Positions 43,254-51,644 of a stretch of DNA of 64,000 nt are shown here, in pieces; within the stretch, counting starts at the first letter, position 1, and every line of letters begins with the position of its first letter. The translations under genes were made by a program, and so were the position numbers. Below the pieces are notes generated by a model. The model saw only the letters and a program-made list of their open reading frames with translations, was not told where the DNA came from and made no database searches. Source of the DNA: UBA9676 sp963730065 (lineage in GTDB: Bacteria > Actinomycetota > Actinomycetes > Streptosporangiales > Streptosporangiaceae); assembly GCA_963730065.1 (NCBI GenBank), contig CAVSQL010000012.1, forward strand, positions 124,001 through 188,000, read 5' to 3'.

Positions 43254-43946
43254 ATGACAGCGCCGAGCCCGGCCCGCATCAGGGCGGTGCAGCGCCGGCT
43301 GCGGGCCCGGCAGGGCGTGTTCACGCCCAAGCCAGGGCGGCCGGTCCTCGATGAGCTGGTGGCGACCGTGCTGTCGCAGCACACCTCCGACCGGAACTCA
43401 GAACGCGCGTTCGCCCAGCTCAAGACGAGGTTCCTTGACTGGGAGCAGGTCGCCGACGCGCCCCATTGCCAGGTGGCCGACGCCATCCGCAGCGGCGGCA
43501 TCGCCGACCAGAAGGCGCGCCGCATCCAGCAGATTCTGGCTGCCATCGAGGATCGCGAGGGCCGCGTCGGCCTCGACCGCCTGCACGATCTCGATGACGC
43601 GGCGGCCGAGGCCTACCTCACGTCGCTGCCCGGCGTCGGCCCCAAGACCGCCGCGTGCGTGCTCGCCTTCGCCATGAACCGGGCCGCGTTTCCCATCGAC
43701 ACCCATGTCCACCGGATCGTCACCCGGCTGGGCTGGATCCGCGCGGGCATGACCGCGGAGCAGGCGCACCGGACCCTGGCGCCGCTCGTGCCGCCCGCTA
43801 TCCGTTACGACCTGCACATGGCTCTGGTGACGCACGGGCGCACGGTGTGCCGCGCGCAGCGGCCGGACTGCGCTGGCTGCGTCCTGCGCGACCTGTGCGC
43901 GTACGGCTCCCCGGCCGCGGGACGTCGGCCGCGGCGGCTACCGTAG
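43254..43946 (+). CDS. nth: Endonuclease III (HhH-GPD DNA glycosylase/AP lyase)
   Basis: 230 residues. LVATVLSQHTSDRNSERAF, helix-hairpin-helix LTSLPGVGPKTAACVLAFA with the catalytic Lys, FPIDTHVHRIVTRLGW with the catalytic Asp, and the C-terminal 4Fe-4S loop C-x6-C-x2-C-x5-C (CRAQRPDCAGCVLRDLC). Removes oxidised pyrimidines. ATG 43254 follows GCAGGAGA. Only 5 bp separate it from the exonuclease III gene, a base-excision-repair pair. Confidence 0.92.
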   Translation: MTAPSPARIRAVQRRLRARQGVFTPKPGRPVLDELVATVLSQHTSDRNSERAFAQLKTRFLDWEQVADAPHCQVADAIRSGGIADQKARRIQQILAAIEDREGRVGLDRLHDLDDAAAEAYLTSLPGVGPKTAACVLAFAMNRAAFPIDTHVHRIVTRLGWIRAGMTAEQAHRTLAPLVPPAIRYDLHMALVTHGRTVCRAQRPDCAGCVLRDLCAYGSPAAGRRPRRLP

Positions 43947-43951
43947 GCCGG

Positions 43952-44815
43952 GTGCGGGTAGCGACCTGGAACGTGAACTCGGTCAAGCAGCGGGTGCCGC
44001 GGCTGCTGCCCTGGCTGGATCAGCGGCAGCCCGATGTCGTCTGCCTGCAGGAGACCAAGCTCGCCGACGGCGCGTTCACCAAGCTGCTCGGCGGCGCGCT
44101 CGCCAGCCGCGGCTACGCGCTCGGCCTGCACGGGCAGGTGCAGTGGAACGGGGTGGCGATCCTGTCCCGGGTGGGGCTGGACGATGTCGTGGCCGGCCTC
44201 CCCGGCGCGCCCGGCTTCCCCGACCCCGAGGCGCGCGCGGTCTCCGCGACCTGTGGCGGGATACGGGTCCACTCGGTATACGTGCCGAACGGGCGGACGC
44301 CCGGCTCGGAGCACTACCACTACAAGCTCGCCTGGCTGGCCGCGCTGCGCGACGCCGTCGCGGCCGGCCCGGAGGCCGCGGTCGTCTGCGGGGACATGAA
44401 CATCGCGCCGGCCGACGCCGACGTGTTCGACCCGGCGGCCTACGTGGGCCAGACCCACGTCACACCGCCCGAGCGGGCGGCACTGGCCCAGCTGGAGGCG
44501 CTCGGCCTGCACGACGTCGTGCGGGATCGCTGGCCGGCCGAGCGGGTGTTCACCTACTGGGACTACCGCGGCGGGATGTTCCACCGGGACCTCGGGATGC
44601 GGATTGACCTGGTGCTGGCCACCGGCCCGGTGGCCAGCCGGGTGCGGGCGGCCTGGGTGGACCGCCAGGCCCGCAAGGGCACCGCGCCGAGCGACCACGC
44701 CCCGGTGATCGTGGACCTGGACGAGGCGCCGGACGGGGACATCGGGCCGGTGGTGCCGCCGCCGTCCGCGCCAGCCGTCAAGCCGGGCTCGGTCAAGCTG
44801 CCCCAGTCGCCGTGA
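43952..44815 (+). CDS. xth: Exodeoxyribonuclease III (AP endonuclease)
   Basis: 287 residues. ATWNVNSVKQR, VVCLQETKLAD with metal Glu, VYVPNGRTPGSEHYHYKLAW, CGDMNIAPADADVFD, RIDLVLATGPVA and GTAPSDHAPVIVDL with catalytic Asp-His. Cleaves at abasic sites left by glycosylases such as the upstream Nth. GTG start 43952. The last 25 residues are a Pro-rich extension. Confidence 0.92.
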   Translation: MRVATWNVNSVKQRVPRLLPWLDQRQPDVVCLQETKLADGAFTKLLGGALASRGYALGLHGQVQWNGVAILSRVGLDDVVAGLPGAPGFPDPEARAVSATCGGIRVHSVYVPNGRTPGSEHYHYKLAWLAALRDAVAAGPEAAVVCGDMNIAPADADVFDPAAYVGQTHVTPPERAALAQLEALGLHDVVRDRWPAERVFTYWDYRGGMFHRDLGMRIDLVLATGPVASRVRAAWVDRQARKGTAPSDHAPVIVDLDEAPDGDIGPVVPPPSAPAVKPGSVKLPQSP

Positions 44816-44899
44816 TCCGCCCGGTCCGGCGGCCGCTGGCTCCGTGACCCGTGATGCCCAGGCGCGCAAACGCGCTGAGACGGCGGATCCAGCCGCGGC

Positions 44900-47287
44900 C
44901 TACTGGCCGTGCAGTGACAGCGCGGCCAGGGCGGCGTTGACGATGGAGCCGGCGTCGAGGTCGTGCGCGCGGTAGAGATCGCCGACGGTCCCGGATTGCC
45001 CGAACGTGTCCACGCCGAGGCTGACGGCGGGCACGCCCAGAGCCGATCCGAGCCAGCTCAGGGTGTGCGACGCCGCGTCGTGCACGGTCACGACCGGCGC
45101 CCGGTCGCCGAACACGGTGCGCAGCGCGCCGGGAAAGGAGGGCGTGGTCGCGGTGCGGACTCCCTGGCGCAGGGTCCGCTGCCAGGCCCGGTAGAGCCGG
45201 TCGGCGGAGGTCACGTTGACGACGTGAGCGGCGATGCCCTCGTCGTTGAGCTCGCCGGCCGCGGCAAGCACCTCGGGCATGACCGCGCCCGAGCCGACCA
45301 GATAGACACCTGGCGCGCCGTCGGCCGCGGCCTGGGTGGCGTCGGCCAGCTGGTAGGCGCCCGCCAGGACCTGGCGGCGCAGGCGCGCGTCGCCGAGGCG
45401 CTCCTGCGCGCGGGTGAACGGGCCCTGGTCGATGCTGCGCGTGCTTAGCCGGAAGTAGTACGAGCCATCCTCGGTGATGGCGGTCCCGGCGGGCGCGGCG
45501 TTCGCGGCGGCGATCTTCTGGAGGGCACCGCAGATGAGCCAGTCGAGGGCGGCCGCGTACGCGGGCTCGATGAAGGTGACGTTCGGCAGCTCCAGGCCAA
45601 CCGACGCGGTGATGGTGGACTGGTGCGCGCCACCCTCCGGGGCCAGGGAAACCCCGGACGGGGTGCCGGCCACCACGAAACGCGCGCCGGAGTAGACGGA
45701 GTAGATGAACGCATCCAGGCCCCGCAGCACGAACGGGTCGTACACGGTGCCGACCGGGAGCAGCGGCTGGCCGGACAGGTCCCAGGCCAGGCCGAGCTGG
45801 CCGAGCAGCAGGAACAGGTTCATCTCGCTGATGCCCAGCTCGATGTGCTGGCCTTCCGGGCCCTCGGACCACTTCAGCGCGGCATCCTCACTCCACGAGC
45901 GGCGCGCCGCCGGGCTGAAGACGCCCGTCCGGTTGATGAAGCCGGCCAGGTTGGTGGAGGTGGCGACGTCCGGCGCGGTGGTCACGAGGAACGGCGCCAC
46001 GGCCTCCTCCCGGGACAGGCCGACGAGGATCCGGCCGAGCGCCTCCTGGGTGGAGATCGGCCGGCCGGTGCGCAGGCCGGAGGAATCGGGCACGGCCACG
46101 GCCGGTGAGCTCCGCTGCGGCGCGCGGGCCAGGTGCTCGCGGCGGGCCGCCACCCACTGCCCGGCGGTGGTCATCGGGTCGAGCCGGTCCCATTCGGTGG
46201 CCGGGGTCAGACCCAGCCGCTCGCGCATCTGGTCGACCTGGGCCGTGGACAGCAGCGCGGAGTGGTTGCGGGGATTCCCCGCTATAGGCAGGCCCCAGCC
46301 CTTGACGGTGTAGGCGAACACGACGCTGGGCCGGTCCTTCTCCCGGTCGCACTGGCCGAATGCCTCGAGCAGCGAGCGGAAATCATGGCCGGCCAGATCG
46401 GTGACCAGGCCCGCGAACTCGTCGTCGTCGGCGATCCCGGCGCAGAACCGGCGGACCTCGTCCGGGGCACCCTCGAGAAACCGCTGCCTGACGGACTGCG
46501 CCGGCCGCCCGAACAGCGACTGGTAATGCTCATTGGGCATCTCGTCGATCCAGGCGCGCAGCGACTCCCCGCCCGGGCGCGCGAACGCCGCCTGCAGCCG
46601 GCCGCCGTACTTGGCCTCGACCACATGCCATCCGGCGCCCGTGAACTGCTGCTCCCACTGGGCGATGCGGATCCCGGGCACCACCCGGTCCAGCGACTGC
46701 CGGTTCACGTCGACGATCCACATCACGTCGCCGAGGCCGTCGGTCGCCGGGTCGGAAACCGCCTCCCAGATGTTGCCCTCGTCCAGTTCGGCGTCACCGA
46801 TCAGCGCGACGAACCGGCTGCGCGGCCTGGCGCCGAAGTGGGTGTCCACGTAGCGGCGGGTCGCCGCCGCGAACAGCGGTGCCGCGGCGCCGAGCCCCAC
46901 GGAGCCGGTCGAGAAATCGACGGTGTCAGGATCCTTGGTCCGGCTCGGGTAGGACTGCAGCCCGCCGAACGCCCGCAGCGTCGGCAGGTAGGCGCGGTCG
47001 AGGTTGCCGAGCAGGTACTGGATGGCGTGAAAGACCGGGGAGGCGTGCGGTTTGACGCTCACCTTGTCCGGGGCGTCGAGATACGCGAAGTACAGGGCGG
47101 TCATGACGGTGACCAGGCTGGCGCTGGAGGCCTGGTGGCCGCCGACCTTCAGGCCGTCGCCGGTGTCTCGGTCGTGGTTGGCCGCGTCCACGATCCGGGT
47201 CGCCAGCCACAGCACGCGCTGCTGGATCGTGTCGAGGACGGCCAGGTCGGGACCGGTGACGGCCGGCCTGGCCTCGGTGTCGGTCAT
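44900..47287 (-). CDS. Thiamine-diphosphate enzyme, pyruvate dehydrogenase E1 (AceE)/transketolase-like
   Basis: 795 residues, about 100 shorter than AceE. HQASSASLVTVMTALYFAYLD, TPP motif ALIGDAELDEGNIWEAVSD ... WIVDVNRQSLDRVVPG, FAYTVKGWGLPIAGNPRNHSALL, then a transketolase-type second half (ELGISEMNLFLLLGQLGLAWDLSG, PEGGAHQSTITASVGLELP) and a C-terminal domain with VYLVGSGAVMPEVLAAA. It probably decarboxylates a 2-oxo acid. No E2/E3 genes are adjacent, so its partners and exact substrate are open. Confidence 0.82.
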   Translation of the reverse strand: MTDTEARPAVTGPDLAVLDTIQQRVLWLATRIVDAANHDRDTGDGLKVGGHQASSASLVTVMTALYFAYLDAPDKVSVKPHASPVFHAIQYLLGNLDRAYLPTLRAFGGLQSYPSRTKDPDTVDFSTGSVGLGAAAPLFAAATRRYVDTHFGARPRSRFVALIGDAELDEGNIWEAVSDPATDGLGDVMWIVDVNRQSLDRVVPGIRIAQWEQQFTGAGWHVVEAKYGGRLQAAFARPGGESLRAWIDEMPNEHYQSLFGRPAQSVRQRFLEGAPDEVRRFCAGIADDDEFAGLVTDLAGHDFRSLLEAFGQCDREKDRPSVVFAYTVKGWGLPIAGNPRNHSALLSTAQVDQMRERLGLTPATEWDRLDPMTTAGQWVAARREHLARAPQRSSPAVAVPDSSGLRTGRPISTQEALGRILVGLSREEAVAPFLVTTAPDVATSTNLAGFINRTGVFSPAARRSWSEDAALKWSEGPEGQHIELGISEMNLFLLLGQLGLAWDLSGQPLLPVGTVYDPFVLRGLDAFIYSVYSGARFVVAGTPSGVSLAPEGGAHQSTITASVGLELPNVTFIEPAYAAALDWLICGALQKIAAANAAPAGTAITEDGSYYFRLSTRSIDQGPFTRAQERLGDARLRRQVLAGAYQLADATQAAADGAPGVYLVGSGAVMPEVLAAAGELNDEGIAAHVVNVTSADRLYRAWQRTLRQGVRTATTPSFPGALRTVFGDRAPVVTVHDAASHTLSWLGSALGVPAVSLGVDTFGQSGTVGDLYRAHDLDAGSIVNAALAALSLHGQ

Positions 47288-47383
47288 GCAGCGCTCCTTG
47301 CCCAGGCCAGCGCTTTCGCCCGGGCCACACGTGGCGCCGGGGCGGTGAGCGGTTCGGTGCTCTCAGCAGTTATGCCCAGCCGG

Positions 47384-47423
47384 TTGTCAAATTGCCCTGG
47401 TAAGGGCTTGTCAAATTGCCCTG
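47384..47423. promoter_or_regulatory. Two 16-bp direct repeats, 24-bp period, in a divergent promoter
   Basis: TTGTCAAATTGCCCTG occurs at 47384-47399 and again at 47408-47423, identical. They lie between the E1-like gene (starts 47287, minus) and the secreted beta-helix gene (starts 47508, plus). Read on the minus strand each contains TTGACA. A pair of activator or repressor sites is likely. Confidence 0.6.
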
Positions 47424-47507
47424 ATATGGCGGTCTCGTCCTGCTACGTTCGGTGACCTATGAGGTGGGGGACAGAACTGTCGGGACGGGATGTAAGGGAG
47501 CACCCAT

Positions 47508-48617
47508 ATGCGACGGCTGCTTGTCCTGTTGTCCACCTTGACGGCCGGGGTCCTGTTCGCCCTCCCGGCCGTGCCCGGTTCGGCTGGCACCGGCGGGCAC
47601 GCCGCGATCACCATCAGCTCTAACGCGGACTTCACCACCTGCGGCTGCGTCACGAGCGGGAGCGGCACCAAGGCCAGCCCCTTCGTCATCGGGCCGTGGG
47701 CCATCAACGCGCCGAGCACCGGTGGCTGGTCGGTGAAGGTCAACAACTCCGGCGGCGCGATCACCGACTACTTCAACATCGTCGGGATCTCCTCCACCTA
47801 CAACGACACCAACACCGGCGACCCCACCATCTGGCTGGTCAACGTCAACACTCCCACCACGGACCCCCCCACCACGATCTCCGGCGCGTCGGGTAACAAT
47901 CTCGGCATGGGGATCGAGCTCGACGACTCCTCCAACATCTCGATCGACAACGTCTCCTACAACAAGGACAACGGGACGGGGGTCTACATCGACGACGGGT
48001 CCTCGAACGTGTCGATCAACAACAGCAAGTTCAAGTCCACCTGCAACATCTGCACGCCGCACACCGGGGACGCGATCTACGCGGTCAACTCCTCCAACCT
48101 GAACATCGGCACCGGAGCGGACTGCCCGAGGAACACCCCGTGTAACGACTTCACCTACGACGACGGATGGGGCATCTATCTGCAGGACACCCACGACGTG
48201 GTCATCAACCAGGCCGCGGCCGACGCGAACGACACCGGCGGCTATGTCCTCGACGGAACCGGCACCTACAACGTCAAGCTGGAGAACAGCGGCTCGCAGG
48301 GGGGCGGGAGCATCTGCCACACCTACCTCGGCCAGAAGCTGAACACCGGCTACACCACCGATCTGCAGGGCGGGCTGCACCTCATCAACGGCACCCACAA
48401 CGACACCATCACCAACGACACCTTCGCCAACAACACGACCATGGACATCGCCAGCGGTGGCAACGGCTTCTTCTACAACGCCTGCGGCGGGGGGGACCAG
48501 CCCTGGACGGGCACCGTCGAGGGCTCGATGGGTCAGAACGTCACCTTCTCCAAAATCTGCTACCACAGCACGAGCGGCGTCATGCCAGGCCTCCCGCCCT
48601 CGACCTGCAAGTCGTAA
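47508..48617 (+). CDS. Secreted right-handed beta-helix protein
   Basis: 369 residues. Signal peptide MRRLLVLLSTLTAGVLFALP; body rich in Asn, Asp, Thr and Gly with short periodic strands (LDDSSNISIDNVSYNKDNG, GVYIDDGSSNVSINNSKF, GIYLQDTHDVVINQAAAD, GLHLINGTHNDTITNDTF), the rung pattern of parallel beta-helices. Several Cys pairs suggest disulfides. Probably binds or cleaves extracellular polysaccharide; no catalytic motif is evident. Confidence 0.78.
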   Translation: MRRLLVLLSTLTAGVLFALPAVPGSAGTGGHAAITISSNADFTTCGCVTSGSGTKASPFVIGPWAINAPSTGGWSVKVNNSGGAITDYFNIVGISSTYNDTNTGDPTIWLVNVNTPTTDPPTTISGASGNNLGMGIELDDSSNISIDNVSYNKDNGTGVYIDDGSSNVSINNSKFKSTCNICTPHTGDAIYAVNSSNLNIGTGADCPRNTPCNDFTYDDGWGIYLQDTHDVVINQAAADANDTGGYVLDGTGTYNVKLENSGSQGGGSICHTYLGQKLNTGYTTDLQGGLHLINGTHNDTITNDTFANNTTMDIASGGNGFFYNACGGGDQPWTGTVEGSMGQNVTFSKICYHSTSGVMPGLPPSTCKS

Positions 48618-48642
48618 CGGGGATCGTCGGCCCGCCGGGCGG

Positions 48643-50262
48643 TCAGCCGGGGAAGATGGGCTCCGATTGGTAGACGGGCGTTCCCCCGATCACCGTGGCT
48701 AGGACCCGGATGCCGCCGATCCGTTCTGCATCTGTCTCGAGCGGATTGGCGTCCAGGACGACGAAGTCCGCGAGCTTGCCGTGCTCCAGCGAGCCGATCT
48801 CACCCTCGCGGTGCATGGCGAAGGCGGCCCCCCGCGTATAGAGCGCAAGCGCGTCCTGGACCGAGAGGCGCTCTCCCGGACCGAGCACGAGACCCTCGCC
48901 GGTGCGGCGCAGGACCGCGTCGCGGATGCCGATGAGCGGGTCGGCGGTGATGACGGGCGCGTCGGACGATCCGGCCACGGTGATGCCCGCCCGCTGCCAG
49001 GACGCGAAGGGATAGAGCTGGTCGCTGCGGCCGGGGAATGCCGCCGCGAACCCGTCGCCCAGGGTGGAGAAGAACCCGGGCTGGCTCACGACCACGATCC
49101 CGAGTTCCGCGGCCCGGGCGATCATCGGCGGGAACATCGCGCCGCCGTGCTCGATGCGGTGCCGGCGCGGGTTGCCGTCAGCGCTGGCCAGCACCGCGGC
49201 GTAGGCGTCGAGGACGGTCTCGATCGCCCGGTCTCCCTGGGAGTGGATGCAGACCTGGAACCCGTGGGCATCGAGGTCACGGACCATCTCGGTCAGCTCG
49301 CCGAGTTCGAAGAACAAGATGCCCGAGCCGTACGGCGGGACGGGGTAGCTGCCGTGGATCGCCGCGGTCCGGCTGCTCATCCCACCGTCAGACCAGATCT
49401 TCACGGCCTCGGCGGCCAGCCGGCCCGAACGGCGGCCCCGCAGGCCGGACGCGATGAGCCAGTCCACCTCCTCGTGGACGACCATCCCGTAGATCCGCTG
49501 CCGCAGGACGCCGGCGTCGTCCGCCTCGGCGAAAGCGGCGAGCGTGTCGCGGCGGGTATCCGCATCACAGGCCGAGGTCACGCCGAGCTCCGCGAGGTAG
49601 CGTCCCGCGCCTTCGACGAGAGCGGCGCGCTGGGCCGCGTCCATGCGGGTGATGTCGTAGCGGAGGTTGCGTTCGAACAGCGCGAACATCGGGCCCTCGA
49701 ACACCACGCCGTCCAGCCGGCCCTGGCTGTCGCGGCCGAAGGCGCCGCCGGGGGGATCCGGCTGGCCGTCGGAGAACCCGGCTTCCCGCAGGGCGGCCGT
49801 GTTGAGCACGCAGGCGTGCAGCGACGTGTGGTACAGCACCGCCGGGCGGTCCGGCACGGCCTCGTCGAGATCGGCCCGCGTCGGATGCCGGCCCTCGCGC
49901 AGCTTGTACTCCACGTATCCGCTCCCGGTCACCCAGGAACCCTCCGGCGTGCGGCCCGCGGCTTCCCGCAGGCGCGCCTGGATCGCCGGGATCGCCGGTG
50001 CGGACGGCTGGCTGCAGTCGGCCCCCGCCGCCAGGTAGCCGATGTTGGCGACATGGCAGTGCGCGTCGATCAGCCCCGGGACGACGGCCGCGCCATCGAG
50101 CCGGATCACCTGGGCGCCGGGCGAGGCCGCCGCGTGGATCTCGCCGGGCGAGCCGACGGCAGCGATGCGGTCATCCCGGACCAGCATGGACCGGGCCCGG
50201 CCGACCGGGCCGGCGCCCTCGGCCATGGTGACCGTGACGGCGTCCTCAACGATCAGCTCCAC
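48643..50262 (-). CDS. YtcJ-like metal-dependent amidohydrolase
   Basis: 539 residues. VVPGLIDAHCHVANIGYLAAG metal HxH, EAVKIWSDGGMSSRTAAIHG, FQVCIHSQGDRAIETVLDAY, RHRIEHGGAMF, VAGSSDAPVITADPL, and a terminal LEHGKLADFVVLDANPLE. A cytoplasmic hydrolase of the amidohydrolase_3 group. Substrate unknown. Convergent with the beta-helix gene (25 bp apart). Confidence 0.85.
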   Translation of the reverse strand: MELIVEDAVTVTMAEGAGPVGRARSMLVRDDRIAAVGSPGEIHAAASPGAQVIRLDGAAVVPGLIDAHCHVANIGYLAAGADCSQPSAPAIPAIQARLREAAGRTPEGSWVTGSGYVEYKLREGRHPTRADLDEAVPDRPAVLYHTSLHACVLNTAALREAGFSDGQPDPPGGAFGRDSQGRLDGVVFEGPMFALFERNLRYDITRMDAAQRAALVEGAGRYLAELGVTSACDADTRRDTLAAFAEADDAGVLRQRIYGMVVHEEVDWLIASGLRGRRSGRLAAEAVKIWSDGGMSSRTAAIHGSYPVPPYGSGILFFELGELTEMVRDLDAHGFQVCIHSQGDRAIETVLDAYAAVLASADGNPRRHRIEHGGAMFPPMIARAAELGIVVVSQPGFFSTLGDGFAAAFPGRSDQLYPFASWQRAGITVAGSSDAPVITADPLIGIRDAVLRRTGEGLVLGPGERLSVQDALALYTRGAAFAMHREGEIGSLEHGKLADFVVLDANPLETDAERIGGIRVLATVIGGTPVYQSEPIFPG

Positions 50263-50347
50263 CGGCCAGCCTCCCGATGCCGTGCCCGCCAGCGGGCGCC
50301 CGATGGCCGCGGCTGCGCGCCGGGAAAGATCCTACCGAGGGCCGCCG

Positions 50348-51397
50348 CTACCTCCTGATCACGACCTTCAGGGCGTTGTGCTTGCCCGCCTCGGCGAAAG
50401 TGTCGTAGGCCGCCATCATGTCGTGCAGCGCGAAGTCATGCGTGCCGAACAGGTCGGCCGCGATCTTCCCGGACCGGACCAGCTGCAGCAGCATGGGCAC
50501 GGTGGTCCCGTCGACCAGGCCGGTCGTGATCGTGACGTTCCTGATCCACAGATCTTCCAGATGCAGCGTGGTGGGTGCCCCGTGCACGCCGATGTTGGCG
50601 ATGACCCCGCCGGGCCGCACCACCCTGGTGCAGATGTCGAACGTCCCGGGCACCCCGACCGCCTCGATCGCCACGTCGGCGCCCAGCCCCCCGTCGGTCT
50701 GTGCCATGACCTGCTGTTCGGCGTCCGGGTCGGCGGTGTCGATGGCGACGTCGGCACCGAAGCGCAGCGAGTGCTCGCGCCGGGTGTCGGCGGGTTCCAG
50801 CGCGATGATCCTGGCCGCGCCGGCCAGCGACGCGGTCTGGATCGCGGCCAGGCCGACCGGTCCCGCGCCAACGACCACGACCACGTCACCCGGCTTGACC
50901 CGGCCGTTCCTGACCCCCACCTCGTAGCCGGTCGGCAGGATGTCGGCCAGGAAGATCACCCGCTCGTCGGTGACGCCCTCGGGCACCTTGTGCACGCTCG
51001 TCTCGGCGAACGGGACCCGGGCGTACTCGGCCTGGGTGCCGTCGATCAGGTGACCGAAGATCCACCCGATGCCCCCCGTGGCCTGGCAGTGGCTCGGCAT
51101 CGCCCGTTTGCAGTAAGCACAGCGCCCGCAGGAGGTGATCGCCGGCACGAGCACCCGGTCACCCTCGGCCAGGCTGGTCACCGCCGCGCCCACCGCCACC
51201 ACGGTGCCGACCGCCTCGTGGCCTAAGATGCGGCCGCCGGTGACAGCGGGCACATCCCCCTTGAGGATGTGCAGGTCAGTGCCGCAGATCGTAGTCGTAT
51301 CGATCTGGACGACGATATCCGTGGGCTCGGCTGGGCTCGGGTCCGGGACGGTGTCCCAGGACTTCTGACCGGGGCCGTGGTACACCAGTGCCTTCAC
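50348..51397 (-). CDS. Zinc-dependent medium-chain alcohol dehydrogenase
   Basis: 349 residues. Catalytic-zinc residues in TTTICGTDLHILKG and ILGHEAVGTVV, structural-zinc CGRCAYCKRAMPSHC, Rossmann VVVVGAGPVGLAAIQTA, DVAIEAVGVPGTFDIC. Resembles threonine/sorbitol/isopropanol-type dehydrogenases. GTG 51397 lies 5 nt after GGGAGG; longer starts are unsupported. Expressed away from the transporter gene. Confidence 0.87.
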   Translation of the reverse strand: MKALVYHGPGQKSWDTVPDPSPAEPTDIVVQIDTTTICGTDLHILKGDVPAVTGGRILGHEAVGTVVAVGAAVTSLAEGDRVLVPAITSCGRCAYCKRAMPSHCQATGGIGWIFGHLIDGTQAEYARVPFAETSVHKVPEGVTDERVIFLADILPTGYEVGVRNGRVKPGDVVVVVGAGPVGLAAIQTASLAGAARIIALEPADTRREHSLRFGADVAIDTADPDAEQQVMAQTDGGLGADVAIEAVGVPGTFDICTRVVRPGGVIANIGVHGAPTTLHLEDLWIRNVTITTGLVDGTTVPMLLQLVRSGKIAADLFGTHDFALHDMMAAYDTFAEAGKHNALKVVIRR

Positions 51398-51553
51398 CGA
51401 TACCTCCCGGACCATGACGGTCGCCGCGATGTCCACCTGCCACGGACACTAGGCCGGCCCGCCGGAACGCCAGGGCTCACTATGAGACGCCGGCGTGGGC
51501 TCGCCGGTCCGGCCGGCCCGTGGCGGCGGGAATACCCCGCCTTCTTAGTTAGT

Positions 51554-51566
51554 TTGCATTTAGCAA
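51554..51566. promoter_or_regulatory. Dyad operator before DHA2 transporter
   Basis: TTGC-ATTTA-GCAA within a 30-bp AT-rich island (51541-51573), with flanking TAGT/CTA half-sites. Looks like a MarR- or TetR-type operator in the promoter of the transporter at 51645. No cognate regulator gene is adjacent. Confidence 0.5.
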
Positions 51567-51644
51567 CTACTATGGCTGCCCAGGGTCGGCCCAGCCGCGG
51601 GACAATCCGTGCTGGCGGCCCGCCCCGATCCGGGAGGAACACCC

